Source: Larsenimonas salina
GTDB taxonomy: Bacteria > Pseudomonadota > Gammaproteobacteria > Pseudomonadales > Halomonadaceae
Direction of reading: 5' to 3'
DNA length: 64,000 nucleotides
Assembly: GCF_023736155.1 (NCBI RefSeq)
Contig: NZ_JAMLJJ010000006.1
Location: 59,203-123,202, forward strand
Numbering within the stretch: position 1 is the stretch's first letter; every line of letters begins with the position of its first letter. The translations under genes were made by a program, and so were the position numbers. The notes beneath the pieces were generated by a model that did not search any database, was not told where the DNA came from, and worked only from the letters and a program-made list of their open reading frames with translations. Positions 48,713-56,855 of this stretch are shown here, one piece after another.

Positions 48713-49432
48713 ATGCTTGATCTTCATGGCTACGGCTACCGCCTGCTCGAAGGCGGATTACTGACGCTTGAATTGGCGATTCTCTCGCTGATTCTGGCTG
48801 TCGTTCTCGGGCTGGTCACGGCCAGTGCCAAACTTTCATCCTCGATCGTGATTCGCGCGATCGCCAAGGCCTACACCCTCGTTATCCGAGGCGTGCCGGA
48901 TCTGGTGCTGATGATGCTGCTGTTCTATGGCGGCCAGATCGGCATCAACATGGCAACCGATTGGCTCTACTACGAGTTCGATGTCGATATTTTCGTCAAT
49001 GTCGATGCGTTTGTTGCAGGCGTCATCACCATCGGGATCATCTTCGGCGCCTATATGTCGGAAACCTTTCGCGGCGCCTTCATGGCCGTCGATGGCGGCC
49101 TGCTCGAAGCCGCCCGTGCCTATGGAATGCGTCCATGGACCGTGTTCCGCCGTATCCGGTTTCCCTTGATGATGCGCCACGCCCTGCCCGGCCTCAGCAA
49201 CAATTGGATGGTGCTTTTGAAAACGACCGCGCTGGTGTCGATCATCGGGCTAAGCGACATGGTCAAGGTCGCGGCCGAGGCCACCAAGGCGACTCACGAA
49301 CCGTTTCTGTTCATGATTCCGGTTGCGCTTGGCTATCTGGCGATCTCGAGCGTCTCGGAATGGTGTTTCATGAAGCTAAAGGCCCGCTATGACGTCGGCT
49401 TCGGCGCAGAGGGGGCTTCATGGAACAACTAA
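48713..49432 (+). CDS. Amino acid ABC transporter permease (HisQ-like)
   Basis: Inner-membrane permease of 239 residues with five transmembrane helices; the contact loop LEAARAYGMRPWTVFRRI is the family EAA motif. YTLVIRGVPDLVLMMLLFYG is characteristic of HisQ-type subunits. ATG at 48713 has AAAGGA upstream. It overlaps the next permease gene by 13 bp, so the two are coupled. Confidence 0.92.
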   Translation: MLDLHGYGYRLLEGGLLTLELAILSLILAVVLGLVTASAKLSSSIVIRAIAKAYTLVIRGVPDLVLMMLLFYGGQIGINMATDWLYYEFDVDIFVNVDAFVAGVITIGIIFGAYMSETFRGAFMAVDGGLLEAARAYGMRPWTVFRRIRFPLMMRHALPGLSNNWMVLLKTTALVSIIGLSDMVKVAAEATKATHEPFLFMIPVALGYLAISSVSEWCFMKLKARYDVGFGAEGASWNN

Positions 49433-50157
49433 GCACACTCTGGCAGCCGCTGCTTGACTGGATGAACGGCAACGACATCTTCACCCCGAACACGTTCGCC
49501 ATGTACTGGACGGGGCTCACCAACACCGTTCAGCTCGTGTTTATCTCGCTGTTGATCGGGCTCGTGCTGGCGGTGCCGCTTGCGATTGCCCGCGGCTCGC
49601 GCAATCAGGTGCTTCGCAAGTCGATCTGGTTCTACACCTATCTCTTCCGCGGGACGCCGCTGCTCATTCAGCTCTATCTGGCGTATTACGGTTTTGCCTT
49701 CATTCCGGGTATCCAGGAGACCTGGCTCTGGTTCTTCCTGGATGACCCGCTCTATCCGGCGCTGTTGGCCTTCACCCTCAATACCGCCGCCTACACCACC
49801 GAAATCTTTCACGGCTCGATTCAGGCCACCCCGCGCGGTGAGATCGAGGCCGCCAGAGCCTACGGCATGAGCAAGGCCAAGATGATGCGGCGTATCGTGC
49901 TGCCAAGCGCACTGCGTCGGGCGCTTCCGGCCTACGGCAACGAAGTCATTTTCATGCTGCACGCCAGTGCCATCGCCTTCGTGGTTTCGATCACGGACCT
50001 CACCGGCGCGGCGTATTATATTTATGCCCGGTTCTATGCGCCGTTTGCGGCGTTCCTATTCGTGGCGGCGCTGTACATGGTCCTGAGTTTCAGCATTCAG
50101 GCCCTGTTCAAGTATCTTGAGAAGCGGCTGCTGGCGCATTTGAAGCCAGCACGCTGA
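49420..50157 (+). CDS. Amino acid ABC transporter permease (HisM-like)
   Basis: Second permease of the transporter, 245 residues, with five transmembrane helices, YLFRGTPLLIQLYLAYYG and the EAA loop IEAARAYGMSKAKMMRRIVL. It forms a heterodimer with the preceding subunit. It starts inside the upstream permease gene and is followed after 126 bp by the binding-protein gene. Confidence 0.92.
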   Translation: MEQLSTLWQPLLDWMNGNDIFTPNTFAMYWTGLTNTVQLVFISLLIGLVLAVPLAIARGSRNQVLRKSIWFYTYLFRGTPLLIQLYLAYYGFAFIPGIQETWLWFFLDDPLYPALLAFTLNTAAYTTEIFHGSIQATPRGEIEAARAYGMSKAKMMRRIVLPSALRRALPAYGNEVIFMLHASAIAFVVSITDLTGAAYYIYARFYAPFAAFLFVAALYMVLSFSIQALFKYLEKRLLAHLKPAR

Positions 50158-50283
50158 GTCATGGCACCGGCGCGCGCTCGCCGGTATGCTAGGGTCATGG
50201 CCCTACCACGGCCACGCGCTTCACGACACCGGCCCATTCACGGCCGCATAACAATCAAAGGCACGTATCAAAAGGACGTATCG

Positions 50284-51060
50284 ATGAAAAAGATCATCAC
50301 TTTATCGTTGATGGGCGCCGTATTGGCGACTGGCCACGCTCAGGCACGGGATTACGACACAGTGCGCATCGGCGTGGATATTCCCTACGTTCCGATGGAA
50401 TACCGCACCCCCGATGGCACCCTGACCGGGTTCGACATCGATCTCGGCAACGCGCTGTGCAAGCAGGCCGAGCTCGACTGCAAATGGGTCATCCAGGGCT
50501 GGGACGGCATCATCCCGGGGCTTCAGGCCCGCAAGTTCGACGCCATCATGTCCTCGATGACCATCAACGATGACCGCAAGAAGCAGATCCTGTTTTCTGA
50601 CCCGTACATGACACCGCCATCGGCCTGGTTTACGCCCAAGGATTCGACAATCAGCTCACCCAATGAGGAAAGCCTCAAAGGCAAGAGCATCGGTGTACAG
50701 CGGGGTACGGTTCAGGACAACTACGTGACCGACCACTACGGCAGCAACGCAAGCATCAAGCGCTACGCCACGGCAGATGATGTCGCCATCGATATGGAAG
50801 CCGGCCGACTCGACATCGCCTTTCTTGACTACCCCACCGGCAAGGCCGCCCTGGTCGACAGCAAGAGCGGCCAGTTCAAGACCGTCGGCGAGATGCTGAC
50901 CGAGCCCAAGAAATACTTCGGTGAAGGCTTTGGCATCGCCTTTCGCAAACGCGACCGTGAACTTGCCGAGACCTTCAACAAGGCGCTCGCCGAACTCAAG
51001 GACAACGGCACTTACAACACCCTCTACACCAAGTATTTCCCCGACGCCAAGGCCGAGTAA
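50284..51060 (+). CDS. Basic amino acid-binding periplasmic protein (ArgT/HisJ type)
   Basis: Solute receptor of 258 residues with a signal peptide (MKKIITLSLMGAVLATGHAQ, cleaved near 22). Ligand-site segments are IGVDIPYVPMEYRTPDGTL, TGFDIDLGNALCKQAELDC, DAIMSSMTINDDRKKQILF and GVQRGTVQDNYV, all typical of the lysine/arginine/ornithine and histidine receptors. ATG at 50284 follows AAAAGGA. Exact ligand preference is not determined by sequence reading. Confidence 0.93.
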   Translation: MKKIITLSLMGAVLATGHAQARDYDTVRIGVDIPYVPMEYRTPDGTLTGFDIDLGNALCKQAELDCKWVIQGWDGIIPGLQARKFDAIMSSMTINDDRKKQILFSDPYMTPPSAWFTPKDSTISSPNEESLKGKSIGVQRGTVQDNYVTDHYGSNASIKRYATADDVAIDMEAGRLDIAFLDYPTGKAALVDSKSGQFKTVGEMLTEPKKYFGEGFGIAFRKRDRELAETFNKALAELKDNGTYNTLYTKYFPDAKAE

Positions 51061-51091
51061 GCGGTTCACGCCGTCCTCGAGTCGACACAAC

Positions 51092-51117
51092 AACGGCGCC
51101 TTTCAGGGCGCCGTTTT
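51092..51117 (+). terminator. Terminator of the amino acid transporter operon
   Basis: AACGGCGCC (51092-51100) pairs with GGCGCCGTT (51107-51115) over a six-base loop and is followed by TT. The U-tract is short. It lies 32 bp after the receptor gene and 23 bp from the convergent cstA end. Confidence 0.7.
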
Positions 51118-51139
51118 CGTGGGCAAAGCGTGAGCAACC

Positions 51140-52615
51140 TCAGGACTGGGGCGATATCGCGCGCTTGATCATGCCGAAGGCGCCGTCCGGCACCTCGGGC
51201 TCGTCGACCGCGAAGGTCGCTCGGCTCAATCGGCGCACGCGCTTCATGAACAAAGCGATCGCGATCAACGTCCCAAGTGCTGCCACCACGTAGCTTACGT
51301 TCAGGGGAAGCCCGAACCCGATCGGTGCGTACGCCAGATAGGTAAAGGTGGCCATGGTCATGAACACTGCCGGAATCGAGGTAATCCAGTGCGGTTTTTT
51401 TGCGAGCACCAGATACATGGTGCCAACCCACAGCGCGATGACTGCCGTGGTCTGGTTGGCCCAGGAGAAGTAGCGCCACAGCAGCGTGAAGTCGATGTGC
51501 GTCAGCCCATAGGAGGCCACGAACAAGGGGATGGCAATCCAGAGCCGGCTTGAAAACTGCTTCTGACCGATTTTCAGATAGTCGGCGATGATCATGCGCG
51601 CACTTCGAAAGGCGGTATCGCCTGAAGTAATCGGGAGCACAATCACACCAAGAACGGCAAGCGTGCCGCCAATGGCACCAAGCATCTGGGTCGAAACCGC
51701 ACTGACGACTGCCGCCGGGCCACCACTTGCCAGCACCTCATTAAGGCCCTGGCTTCCGTTGAACAGGCTCATGGCCGCCGCCGCCCAGATCATCGCGATA
51801 ATGCCTTCTGCAATCATCATGCCGTAAAAGATTCGGCGCCCGTTGTCCTCGTTCTCGGTCGTGCGCGAGATGATCGGTGTCTGTGTCGCGTGAAAACCTG
51901 ACAGCGCCCCACAGGAGATGGTCAAAAACAGCAGCGGGAAAATCGGGGCGCCTTCAGGGTGCATGTTGGTAAGCGAGAGCTCCGGAATCGGTGCTCCGGT
52001 AACGATCAGCGCAATGCCAATGCCCAGCGCGCTGAACAAAAGCAGTGCGCCAAAATAGGGGTAGATGCGCCCGATCACCTTGTCGATCGGTAAAAGCGTG
52101 GCCACCAGATAATAGGCAAAGATCGCCAGAATGATCAGCGTTATGTTGAACGAAGACATGTTGGCCAGAAGCGCTGCCGGTGAGGTCACAAAGACCGTTC
52201 CCACCAGAAGCAGCAGCAAAATGGCAAAGCCGTTGACGATGTGTTTCATCGACTTGCCCAGAAACTTGCCCGCCAGTTGCGGCAGATGCGCGCCGTGGTT
52301 TCGAATCGAAATCATGCCGGTCAGATAGTCGTGCACCGCCCCTGCGAAAATGCAGCCAATGACGATCCATAAAAACGCCACCGGCCCATAGAGCGCGCCC
52401 AGGATCGGGCCGAAAATCGGACCGACACCTGCGATATTCAAAAGCTGAATCAACGCGTTACGCGGCGTTTTCATCGGCAGATAATCGATGTCGTCTCGAA
52501 GTGCGTGAGCGGGCGTGCGGCGCTGGCGCTTGACGGCAAAGACGCGCTCGACGAACAACCCATACGTGAAGTAGCCGCCAATCAACAAAGCGATCGCGAT
52601 CAGAAACGTTATCAT
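51140..52615 (-). CDS. cstA: Carbon starvation protein A family transporter
   Basis: Inner-membrane protein of 491 residues with about fourteen transmembrane helices, of the CstA family that imports peptides or pyruvate. Family blocks: PIFGPILGALYGPVAFLWIV, CIFAGAVHDYLTGMISIRN, CGALSGFHATQTPIISRTTE and LPITSGDTAFRSARMII. It is about 200 residues shorter than Escherichia coli CstA (701) and corresponds to the short form common in pseudomonads and Gram-positives. Substrate not determinable. Confidence 0.92.
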   Translation of the reverse strand: MITFLIAIALLIGGYFTYGLFVERVFAVKRQRRTPAHALRDDIDYLPMKTPRNALIQLLNIAGVGPIFGPILGALYGPVAFLWIVIGCIFAGAVHDYLTGMISIRNHGAHLPQLAGKFLGKSMKHIVNGFAILLLLLVGTVFVTSPAALLANMSSFNITLIILAIFAYYLVATLLPIDKVIGRIYPYFGALLLFSALGIGIALIVTGAPIPELSLTNMHPEGAPIFPLLFLTISCGALSGFHATQTPIISRTTENEDNGRRIFYGMMIAEGIIAMIWAAAAMSLFNGSQGLNEVLASGGPAAVVSAVSTQMLGAIGGTLAVLGVIVLPITSGDTAFRSARMIIADYLKIGQKQFSSRLWIAIPLFVASYGLTHIDFTLLWRYFSWANQTTAVIALWVGTMYLVLAKKPHWITSIPAVFMTMATFTYLAYAPIGFGLPLNVSYVVAALGTLIAIALFMKRVRRLSRATFAVDEPEVPDGAFGMIKRAISPQS

Positions 52616-52715
52616 TGTGTGGTCCTCTGCATCCTGCGCTGACCACCCACACCATGACGGGGCGTGCGGTGGCTGATGTCGGTCGGGGTAAAGCGTAAAT
52701 GATGCCCACCAAACC

Positions 52716-52744
52716 TGAAAAGCCGCCCAAGGGGCGGCTTTTCA
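52716..52744 (-). terminator. Terminator of the HSL-type esterase gene
   Basis: A 13-bp perfect stem (arms 52716-52728 and 52732-52744, three-base loop) with AAAA/TTTT near its base lies 60 bp after the esterase stop codon and before the cstA promoter region. Confidence 0.7.
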
Positions 52745-52803
52745 ATAGGCTACGCCGAATCAAGTAGTCAGACCGTTAGACCTTTGTCGGGACCGTTACA
52801 CAC

Positions 52804-53763
52804 TCAGCGCTTACCGGTCAAAGCCTCTCTAAGCCACCCACCGCACTGCTGAATCAGCTGATCGGACAGCGGGTGCTGACCCACACGGCGCATGAACCCA
52901 TGAATCACTCCGTAGTAGCGGCTAGCCACCACCTGCGTACCCGCCTCGGCAAGTTTTTGTGCGTAGCGCTCGCCTTCGTCTCGAAGCGGATCGAACTCCG
53001 CCGTGATCACAAGCGCCGGCGGAACCCCCTCAAGGTCGTCACGTCCCAAAAGGCCGGCTCTCGGGTCGAGCGCTTCGGCTGGATGGCTCAAGTACTGCGC
53101 CACAAACCAATCCCGCGCCCCTCGGGTCAAGCCGTATCCTTCCGCAAACGTCGAAAGCGACGGGGCTCCCTCGGGTGAAAAGTCGGTCTGAGGGTAGATC
53201 AGGCACTGCGCCCTGAGCGGTGGCGCGTCGGCTCCCCGATCACTCAGTGCCGTGACGGCCGCCAGCTGGCCGCCTGCACTGTCGCCGGCAACGGCCAGGC
53301 GCGCGCGATCGACGCCATGAGTGTGCGCGACAGAACGCACGTGAGCCAATGCGGCCAGGCAATCATCTGCCGCGGTGGGAAAGCGGTGCTCGGGCGCCAA
53401 CCGATAGTCCACCGAAATAATGACGCACTTCGAGGCCCGGCACAGTGCCCGGCACAGCGTGTCGTAATTGTCGACGCTGCCGATGGTGAAGCCGCCGCCG
53501 TGAAAAAACAGCACACCGGGTCTTGCCGCACTCGAGCCATGAACGGTCGGGGTGTACCAGCGAAGGCCGATGCGCCCATCTTCAACGTCGATAACGTCAT
53601 CAGTGACCTGCTTGACCGGATACTCGGAGGGCGGCCGAGTAATGGCCGCATTACCCTCATCGAAGAAGGCGCGAATGACCTCGACGCCTGCGTTCTTAAA
53701 ATCCGGCCACGGGCGCGCGGCGGCGTCTTCGAGCCATTGGCGAAAACGAGAGTCGAGTGGCAT
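52804..53763 (-). CDS. Hormone-sensitive-lipase-type esterase
   Basis: Cytosolic alpha/beta hydrolase of 319 residues of the HSL family. The oxyanion motif is FFHGGGFTIGS, the nucleophile motif VAGDSAGGQLA, the acid is in TAEFDPLRDEGE and the histidine in GVIHGFMRR. These enzymes hydrolyse short acyl esters. It is a single gene divergent from apbE. Physiological substrate unknown. Confidence 0.92.
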   Translation of the reverse strand: MPLDSRFRQWLEDAAARPWPDFKNAGVEVIRAFFDEGNAAITRPPSEYPVKQVTDDVIDVEDGRIGLRWYTPTVHGSSAARPGVLFFHGGGFTIGSVDNYDTLCRALCRASKCVIISVDYRLAPEHRFPTAADDCLAALAHVRSVAHTHGVDRARLAVAGDSAGGQLAAVTALSDRGADAPPLRAQCLIYPQTDFSPEGAPSLSTFAEGYGLTRGARDWFVAQYLSHPAEALDPRAGLLGRDDLEGVPPALVITAEFDPLRDEGERYAQKLAEAGTQVVASRYYGVIHGFMRRVGQHPLSDQLIQQCGGWLREALTGKR

Positions 53764-53872
53764 CTGGGCGTGCTCCCTGAAGTAAGGTGTGACTCAAGCG
53801 TAGCCAACCCGCCGCGCAACATGACAGACCCGAACGACTTCGCCACAATGCAGCCCATCGAAACAACGCTGG

Positions 53873-54934
53873 ATGCCCTCAATGCCCAAGCTGTCACACC
53901 CCGCCCTTTTTGCCTCGATCACACTCAGCGCCCTTCTGCTCAGTGGCTGCGACCGCCCGGCACCGCTTCATGTGGCCGATGGCCAGGCACAGGGCACCAG
54001 CTACCACCTCAAGTGGTGGATCGAGTCAGACACCGACGCCTCGGACGAGGCCATTGGCAAGGCCATCACGCACACACTCAAGCGCATCGACAAGGCGCTC
54101 TCGACGTACCGCGACGACTCCTGGCTTGCCGAGTTCAACGCCCGCCGTGATACCGACTGGCACCAGGCCCCGCCCTCGGTCATCGAACTTCTCGGAATTG
54201 CACGCCAGGTCAACCGGCTCTCGGGCGGCTGTTACGACCCGACCGTTGGCCCGCTCTTTCGTCTGTGGGGCTTTCACGACGAGAACTTCCACGTCCCGGA
54301 TAACGCCGCGATTCAGGCCGCGCGCACCCACATCGGGCTGGACAAGATCGAGGTCGATGCAGAACGTGGGGCGATTCGAAAACGCACACCGAACGTCACG
54401 CTCGATGTCTCCTCCATGGGCGAGGGATACACCATCGAGCAGCTCGCACGCGAACTCGAGGCCCACGGCGTGCAGAACTATCTGGTGGAAATGGGCGGGG
54501 ATCTCTACGCCAAGGGCCGCAAGCCCAGTGGCGAGCCCTGGCGGGTCGGGGTGGAAGTGCCGAAGCCCGATCAGCTGTCGGCTCAGCGCGTATTCGAGGT
54601 TCAGGACAAGGCAGGGGTTTCACTCAATACATCAGGCACCTACCGCCGCTACTTCGATGACAACGGCCAGACCTATGGCCACGTGATCGATGCCCGCACG
54701 GGCCGCCCCGTACAGCACCATCTGGTGTCGGCGTCGGTGTTCGGCCAGCGCCCGGCGCTGACCGATGCCTGGGCCACGGCCCTTTTGTGCCTGGGCCCAA
54801 AGGAAGGGCTCGCCGCTGCCAACCAGCTCGATATGCCGGTTTATCTGATCGAAAAGACATCAAACGGGTTCAAGACGCAGGACAGCGAAGCCCTTGATCG
54901 CTCGACACTGATCAAGGCCTCCAGTGACGATTAA
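53873..54934 (+). CDS. apbE: FAD:protein FMN transferase (ApbE lipoprotein)
   Basis: Attaches FMN to threonines of flavoproteins such as Nqr/Rnf subunits. The 353-residue precursor has a lipoprotein signal ending LLLSGCD (Cys near 26). Conserved segments: GQAQGTSYHLKWW, LDVSSMGEGYTIEQLARELE, YLVEMGGDLYAKG, GHVIDARTGRPVQ and PALTDAWATALLCLG. ATG at 53882 is an equally possible start. It ends 6 bp from the convergent amidotransferase gene. The Nqr or Rnf substrates are not in the window. Confidence 0.92.
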   Translation: MPSMPKLSHPALFASITLSALLLSGCDRPAPLHVADGQAQGTSYHLKWWIESDTDASDEAIGKAITHTLKRIDKALSTYRDDSWLAEFNARRDTDWHQAPPSVIELLGIARQVNRLSGGCYDPTVGPLFRLWGFHDENFHVPDNAAIQAARTHIGLDKIEVDAERGAIRKRTPNVTLDVSSMGEGYTIEQLARELEAHGVQNYLVEMGGDLYAKGRKPSGEPWRVGVEVPKPDQLSAQRVFEVQDKAGVSLNTSGTYRRYFDDNGQTYGHVIDARTGRPVQHHLVSASVFGQRPALTDAWATALLCLGPKEGLAAANQLDMPVYLIEKTSNGFKTQDSEALDRSTLIKASSDD

Positions 54935-54940
54935 GCGACG

Positions 54941-55651
54941 TCAGCGCAGCGCGTAACGCATGAAGCCGACGATCCAGTGCGCCATGACAGTATCGTCGGC
55001 CTCGGCGCTCAAGCTTGCATGGCCGGCTCGGCGCACATGCTCATCGAGCAGTTGAACCTTGGCATCGATCAGCTCACTGCTGCAGGCCCGGGTAAATTCA
55101 GGGTGACCCTGAACGCTCAAGAAGCAGTCGTCATACTCCAGCATGTAATAGGGGCAAAAGGCGCTTTCGGCCAGCACCTCGGCGCTGTCGGGCAGCTCGA
55201 CGACCTGATCCTGATGGCTGACCACCAGATCCATGCCGTCTTGCCATGGGTTCATCCACGGCAGCTGTAAGGTGACGGCGTTGAACGACATGCCAATCCC
55301 CCAACCTTTCTCACTTTTTTCGACCCGGCCCCCAAGGGCCTGCGCGATGATCTGGTGACCAAAGCAAACGCCCACCAGCGGGCAGCGATGCTGCCAGAGA
55401 CGCTGAATGAAAGCTTCGAGCTGTCGAATCCAGCTCAATGGGTCATAGGCGCTGGCCTTGCTGCCGGAGATGAGCCAGGCATCTGCCTCGTCAAGCTGTT
55501 CGGGCAACTCTCCTTCATGCACCCGCCAGACCTCGAACGTCAGCGACGGGTCGGCCTTGTGCAGAAGGCGTCGATACATCTCAGGATAATTGCCATGGCC
55601 CTTGGCGATGGCCGGGGCCATGTCGTCGCACTGCAGTATTCCAATGTGCAT
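54941..55651 (-). CDS. Class I glutamine amidotransferase-like protein
   Basis: Stand-alone GATase of 236 residues. Nucleophile C96 lies in VGVCFGHQIIAQALGG and the catalytic His-Glu pair in VQGHPEFTRAC. Stand-alone members of this group (YfeJ/GuaA-N like) may hydrolyse gamma-glutamyl compounds rather than feed a synthetase. No partner synthetase gene is adjacent. Starts with a clean MHIGILQCDD. Confidence 0.87.
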   Translation of the reverse strand: MHIGILQCDDMAPAIAKGHGNYPEMYRRLLHKADPSLTFEVWRVHEGELPEQLDEADAWLISGSKASAYDPLSWIRQLEAFIQRLWQHRCPLVGVCFGHQIIAQALGGRVEKSEKGWGIGMSFNAVTLQLPWMNPWQDGMDLVVSHQDQVVELPDSAEVLAESAFCPYYMLEYDDCFLSVQGHPEFTRACSSELIDAKVQLLDEHVRRAGHASLSAEADDTVMAHWIVGFMRYALR

Positions 55652-55798
55652 AAAAGCCTCTCAAACAGGGAAAACGCGCGGTATCCACTATAAAACGTCC
55701 ATCCACGCAAACTCTTGATGGACAAGCGCCCCGCGCATGACACCAGTCACGGGGCTTGGATACAGCCGGGCCGATCAATCCAGTAAAATCAGATCGGT

Positions 55799-56737
55799 TC
55801 AGCCGTCGATGTCCTGTCGGCTCGGCAGATCAGGCCCTCGCCGCGAGCAGGTCACCGCCGCTGCCTTGTGGCAGAAATGCAGCATCGATTCAATGTGAGA
55901 GGCCTTAAGCGCCGCAAGCCCTTCCGGCGATGCCATGCCCTGCTCGTCGAGCCAACACAAAAGCGCGGCTTGGAAGGTATCCCCCGCACCCACGGCATCG
56001 ACCAGCTCGACCGGCTCGCCCTTGATGTCGATCGGCTCGTGATCATGGGTGAATGCAAGCGCGCCCTCACCGCCACGCGTGACAACGACTAGCCGGCAGC
56101 GCTCGGACAGAAACGACCGGGCAACGTCTTCAAGCGTTCGTTCGGGGTAAAGCAGCGCGATGTCTTCATCGCTGACCTTGATCAGATGCGCCCAGGCAGC
56201 AAAGGCCTCGACCCGATCCTGCCACCGGCGAACATCCGGCTCGATGCTCAAGCGAATATTGGGATCGAGTGAGACCAGACGCCCCTTCGATTCGCGCTCC
56301 AGAAGCGTCATCAAGGTGCCCGCTGTCGGCTCGACCACCAGCGAGTAAGACCCCAGATGGATGCCGGAGACCGTCTCGGCCAGTGCCGGCAAATGCACGT
56401 CCTCGAGACTCCTGTCGGCCGCCTTTTCACCATAAAACGCGTATTGGGGCGCGCCGTCGGATCCAGGGGCGACCATGGCGAGCGTCGTTGGCGCATCGAG
56501 CCGCACCAGATAGTCGGTCGTGACGCCTTCCTTTTCCAAAACCGAATAAAGACGATCGCCCAGGAAATCGTTGGCAAGGCCGGTCAGAAGGCCCGCGTTT
56601 CGCGCCATGCGCGCAAGCCCAAGCGCCACATTGAACGGCGAGCCGCCTGCAATCGCGTTAAATGAAAGGCCCGAGTGACTCGATTCAGTGTCGTCGACAA
56701 AAAAATCGAACAGTGCTTCTCCGCAAATCAAAAACAT
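55799..56737 (-). CDS. PfkB-family sugar kinase, probable fructokinase
   Basis: Kinase of 312 residues: MFLICGEALFDFF opens the fold, AIAGGSPFNVALGLARMA is the substrate-binding block and VELVDAVGAGDTFQAALL the catalytic signature. It resembles fructokinases and 2-dehydro-3-deoxygluconokinases; fructokinase is more likely from the N-terminus. ATG at 56737 has AAGGG upstream. Only 39 bp separate its start from the putative transposon end, so its native promoter may have been replaced. Confidence 0.85.
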   Translation of the reverse strand: MFLICGEALFDFFVDDTESSHSGLSFNAIAGGSPFNVALGLARMARNAGLLTGLANDFLGDRLYSVLEKEGVTTDYLVRLDAPTTLAMVAPGSDGAPQYAFYGEKAADRSLEDVHLPALAETVSGIHLGSYSLVVEPTAGTLMTLLERESKGRLVSLDPNIRLSIEPDVRRWQDRVEAFAAWAHLIKVSDEDIALLYPERTLEDVARSFLSERCRLVVVTRGGEGALAFTHDHEPIDIKGEPVELVDAVGAGDTFQAALLCWLDEQGMASPEGLAALKASHIESMLHFCHKAAAVTCSRRGPDLPSRQDIDG

Positions 56738-56788
56738 ACAAAACCCTTGAACTGTGTAAATGGGGCAAACCCCGTTGTCATTTTCAAC

Positions 56789-56820
56789 AATTATTGCGAC
56801 TAAACAATAATTACTGCGAC
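56789..56820. repeat. Two direct repeats at the putative transposon end
   Basis: AATTATTGCGAC (56789-56800) and AATTACTGCGAC (56809-56820) differ at one base and are spaced exactly 20 bp. Both are preceded by ACAA-like sequence and sit 13 bp inside a TGT. This is the general design of Tn7-family ends, where TnsB binds repeated sites of about 20 bp. Binding is not proven. Confidence 0.55.
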
Positions 56821-56823
56821 AAT

Positions 56824-56846
56824 CTCTATGTTGAGTTTACATAGAG
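56824..56846. promoter_or_regulatory. Perfect 8-bp inverted repeat before the TnsE-like gene
   Basis: CTCTATGT (56824-56831) and ACATAGAG (56839-56846) enclose TGAGTTT. The repeat ends nine bases before the GTG start at 56856. It may be an operator for a repressor or a hairpin masking the weak ribosome-binding site. Confidence 0.5.
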
Positions 56847-56855
56847 CGCGCCCTT

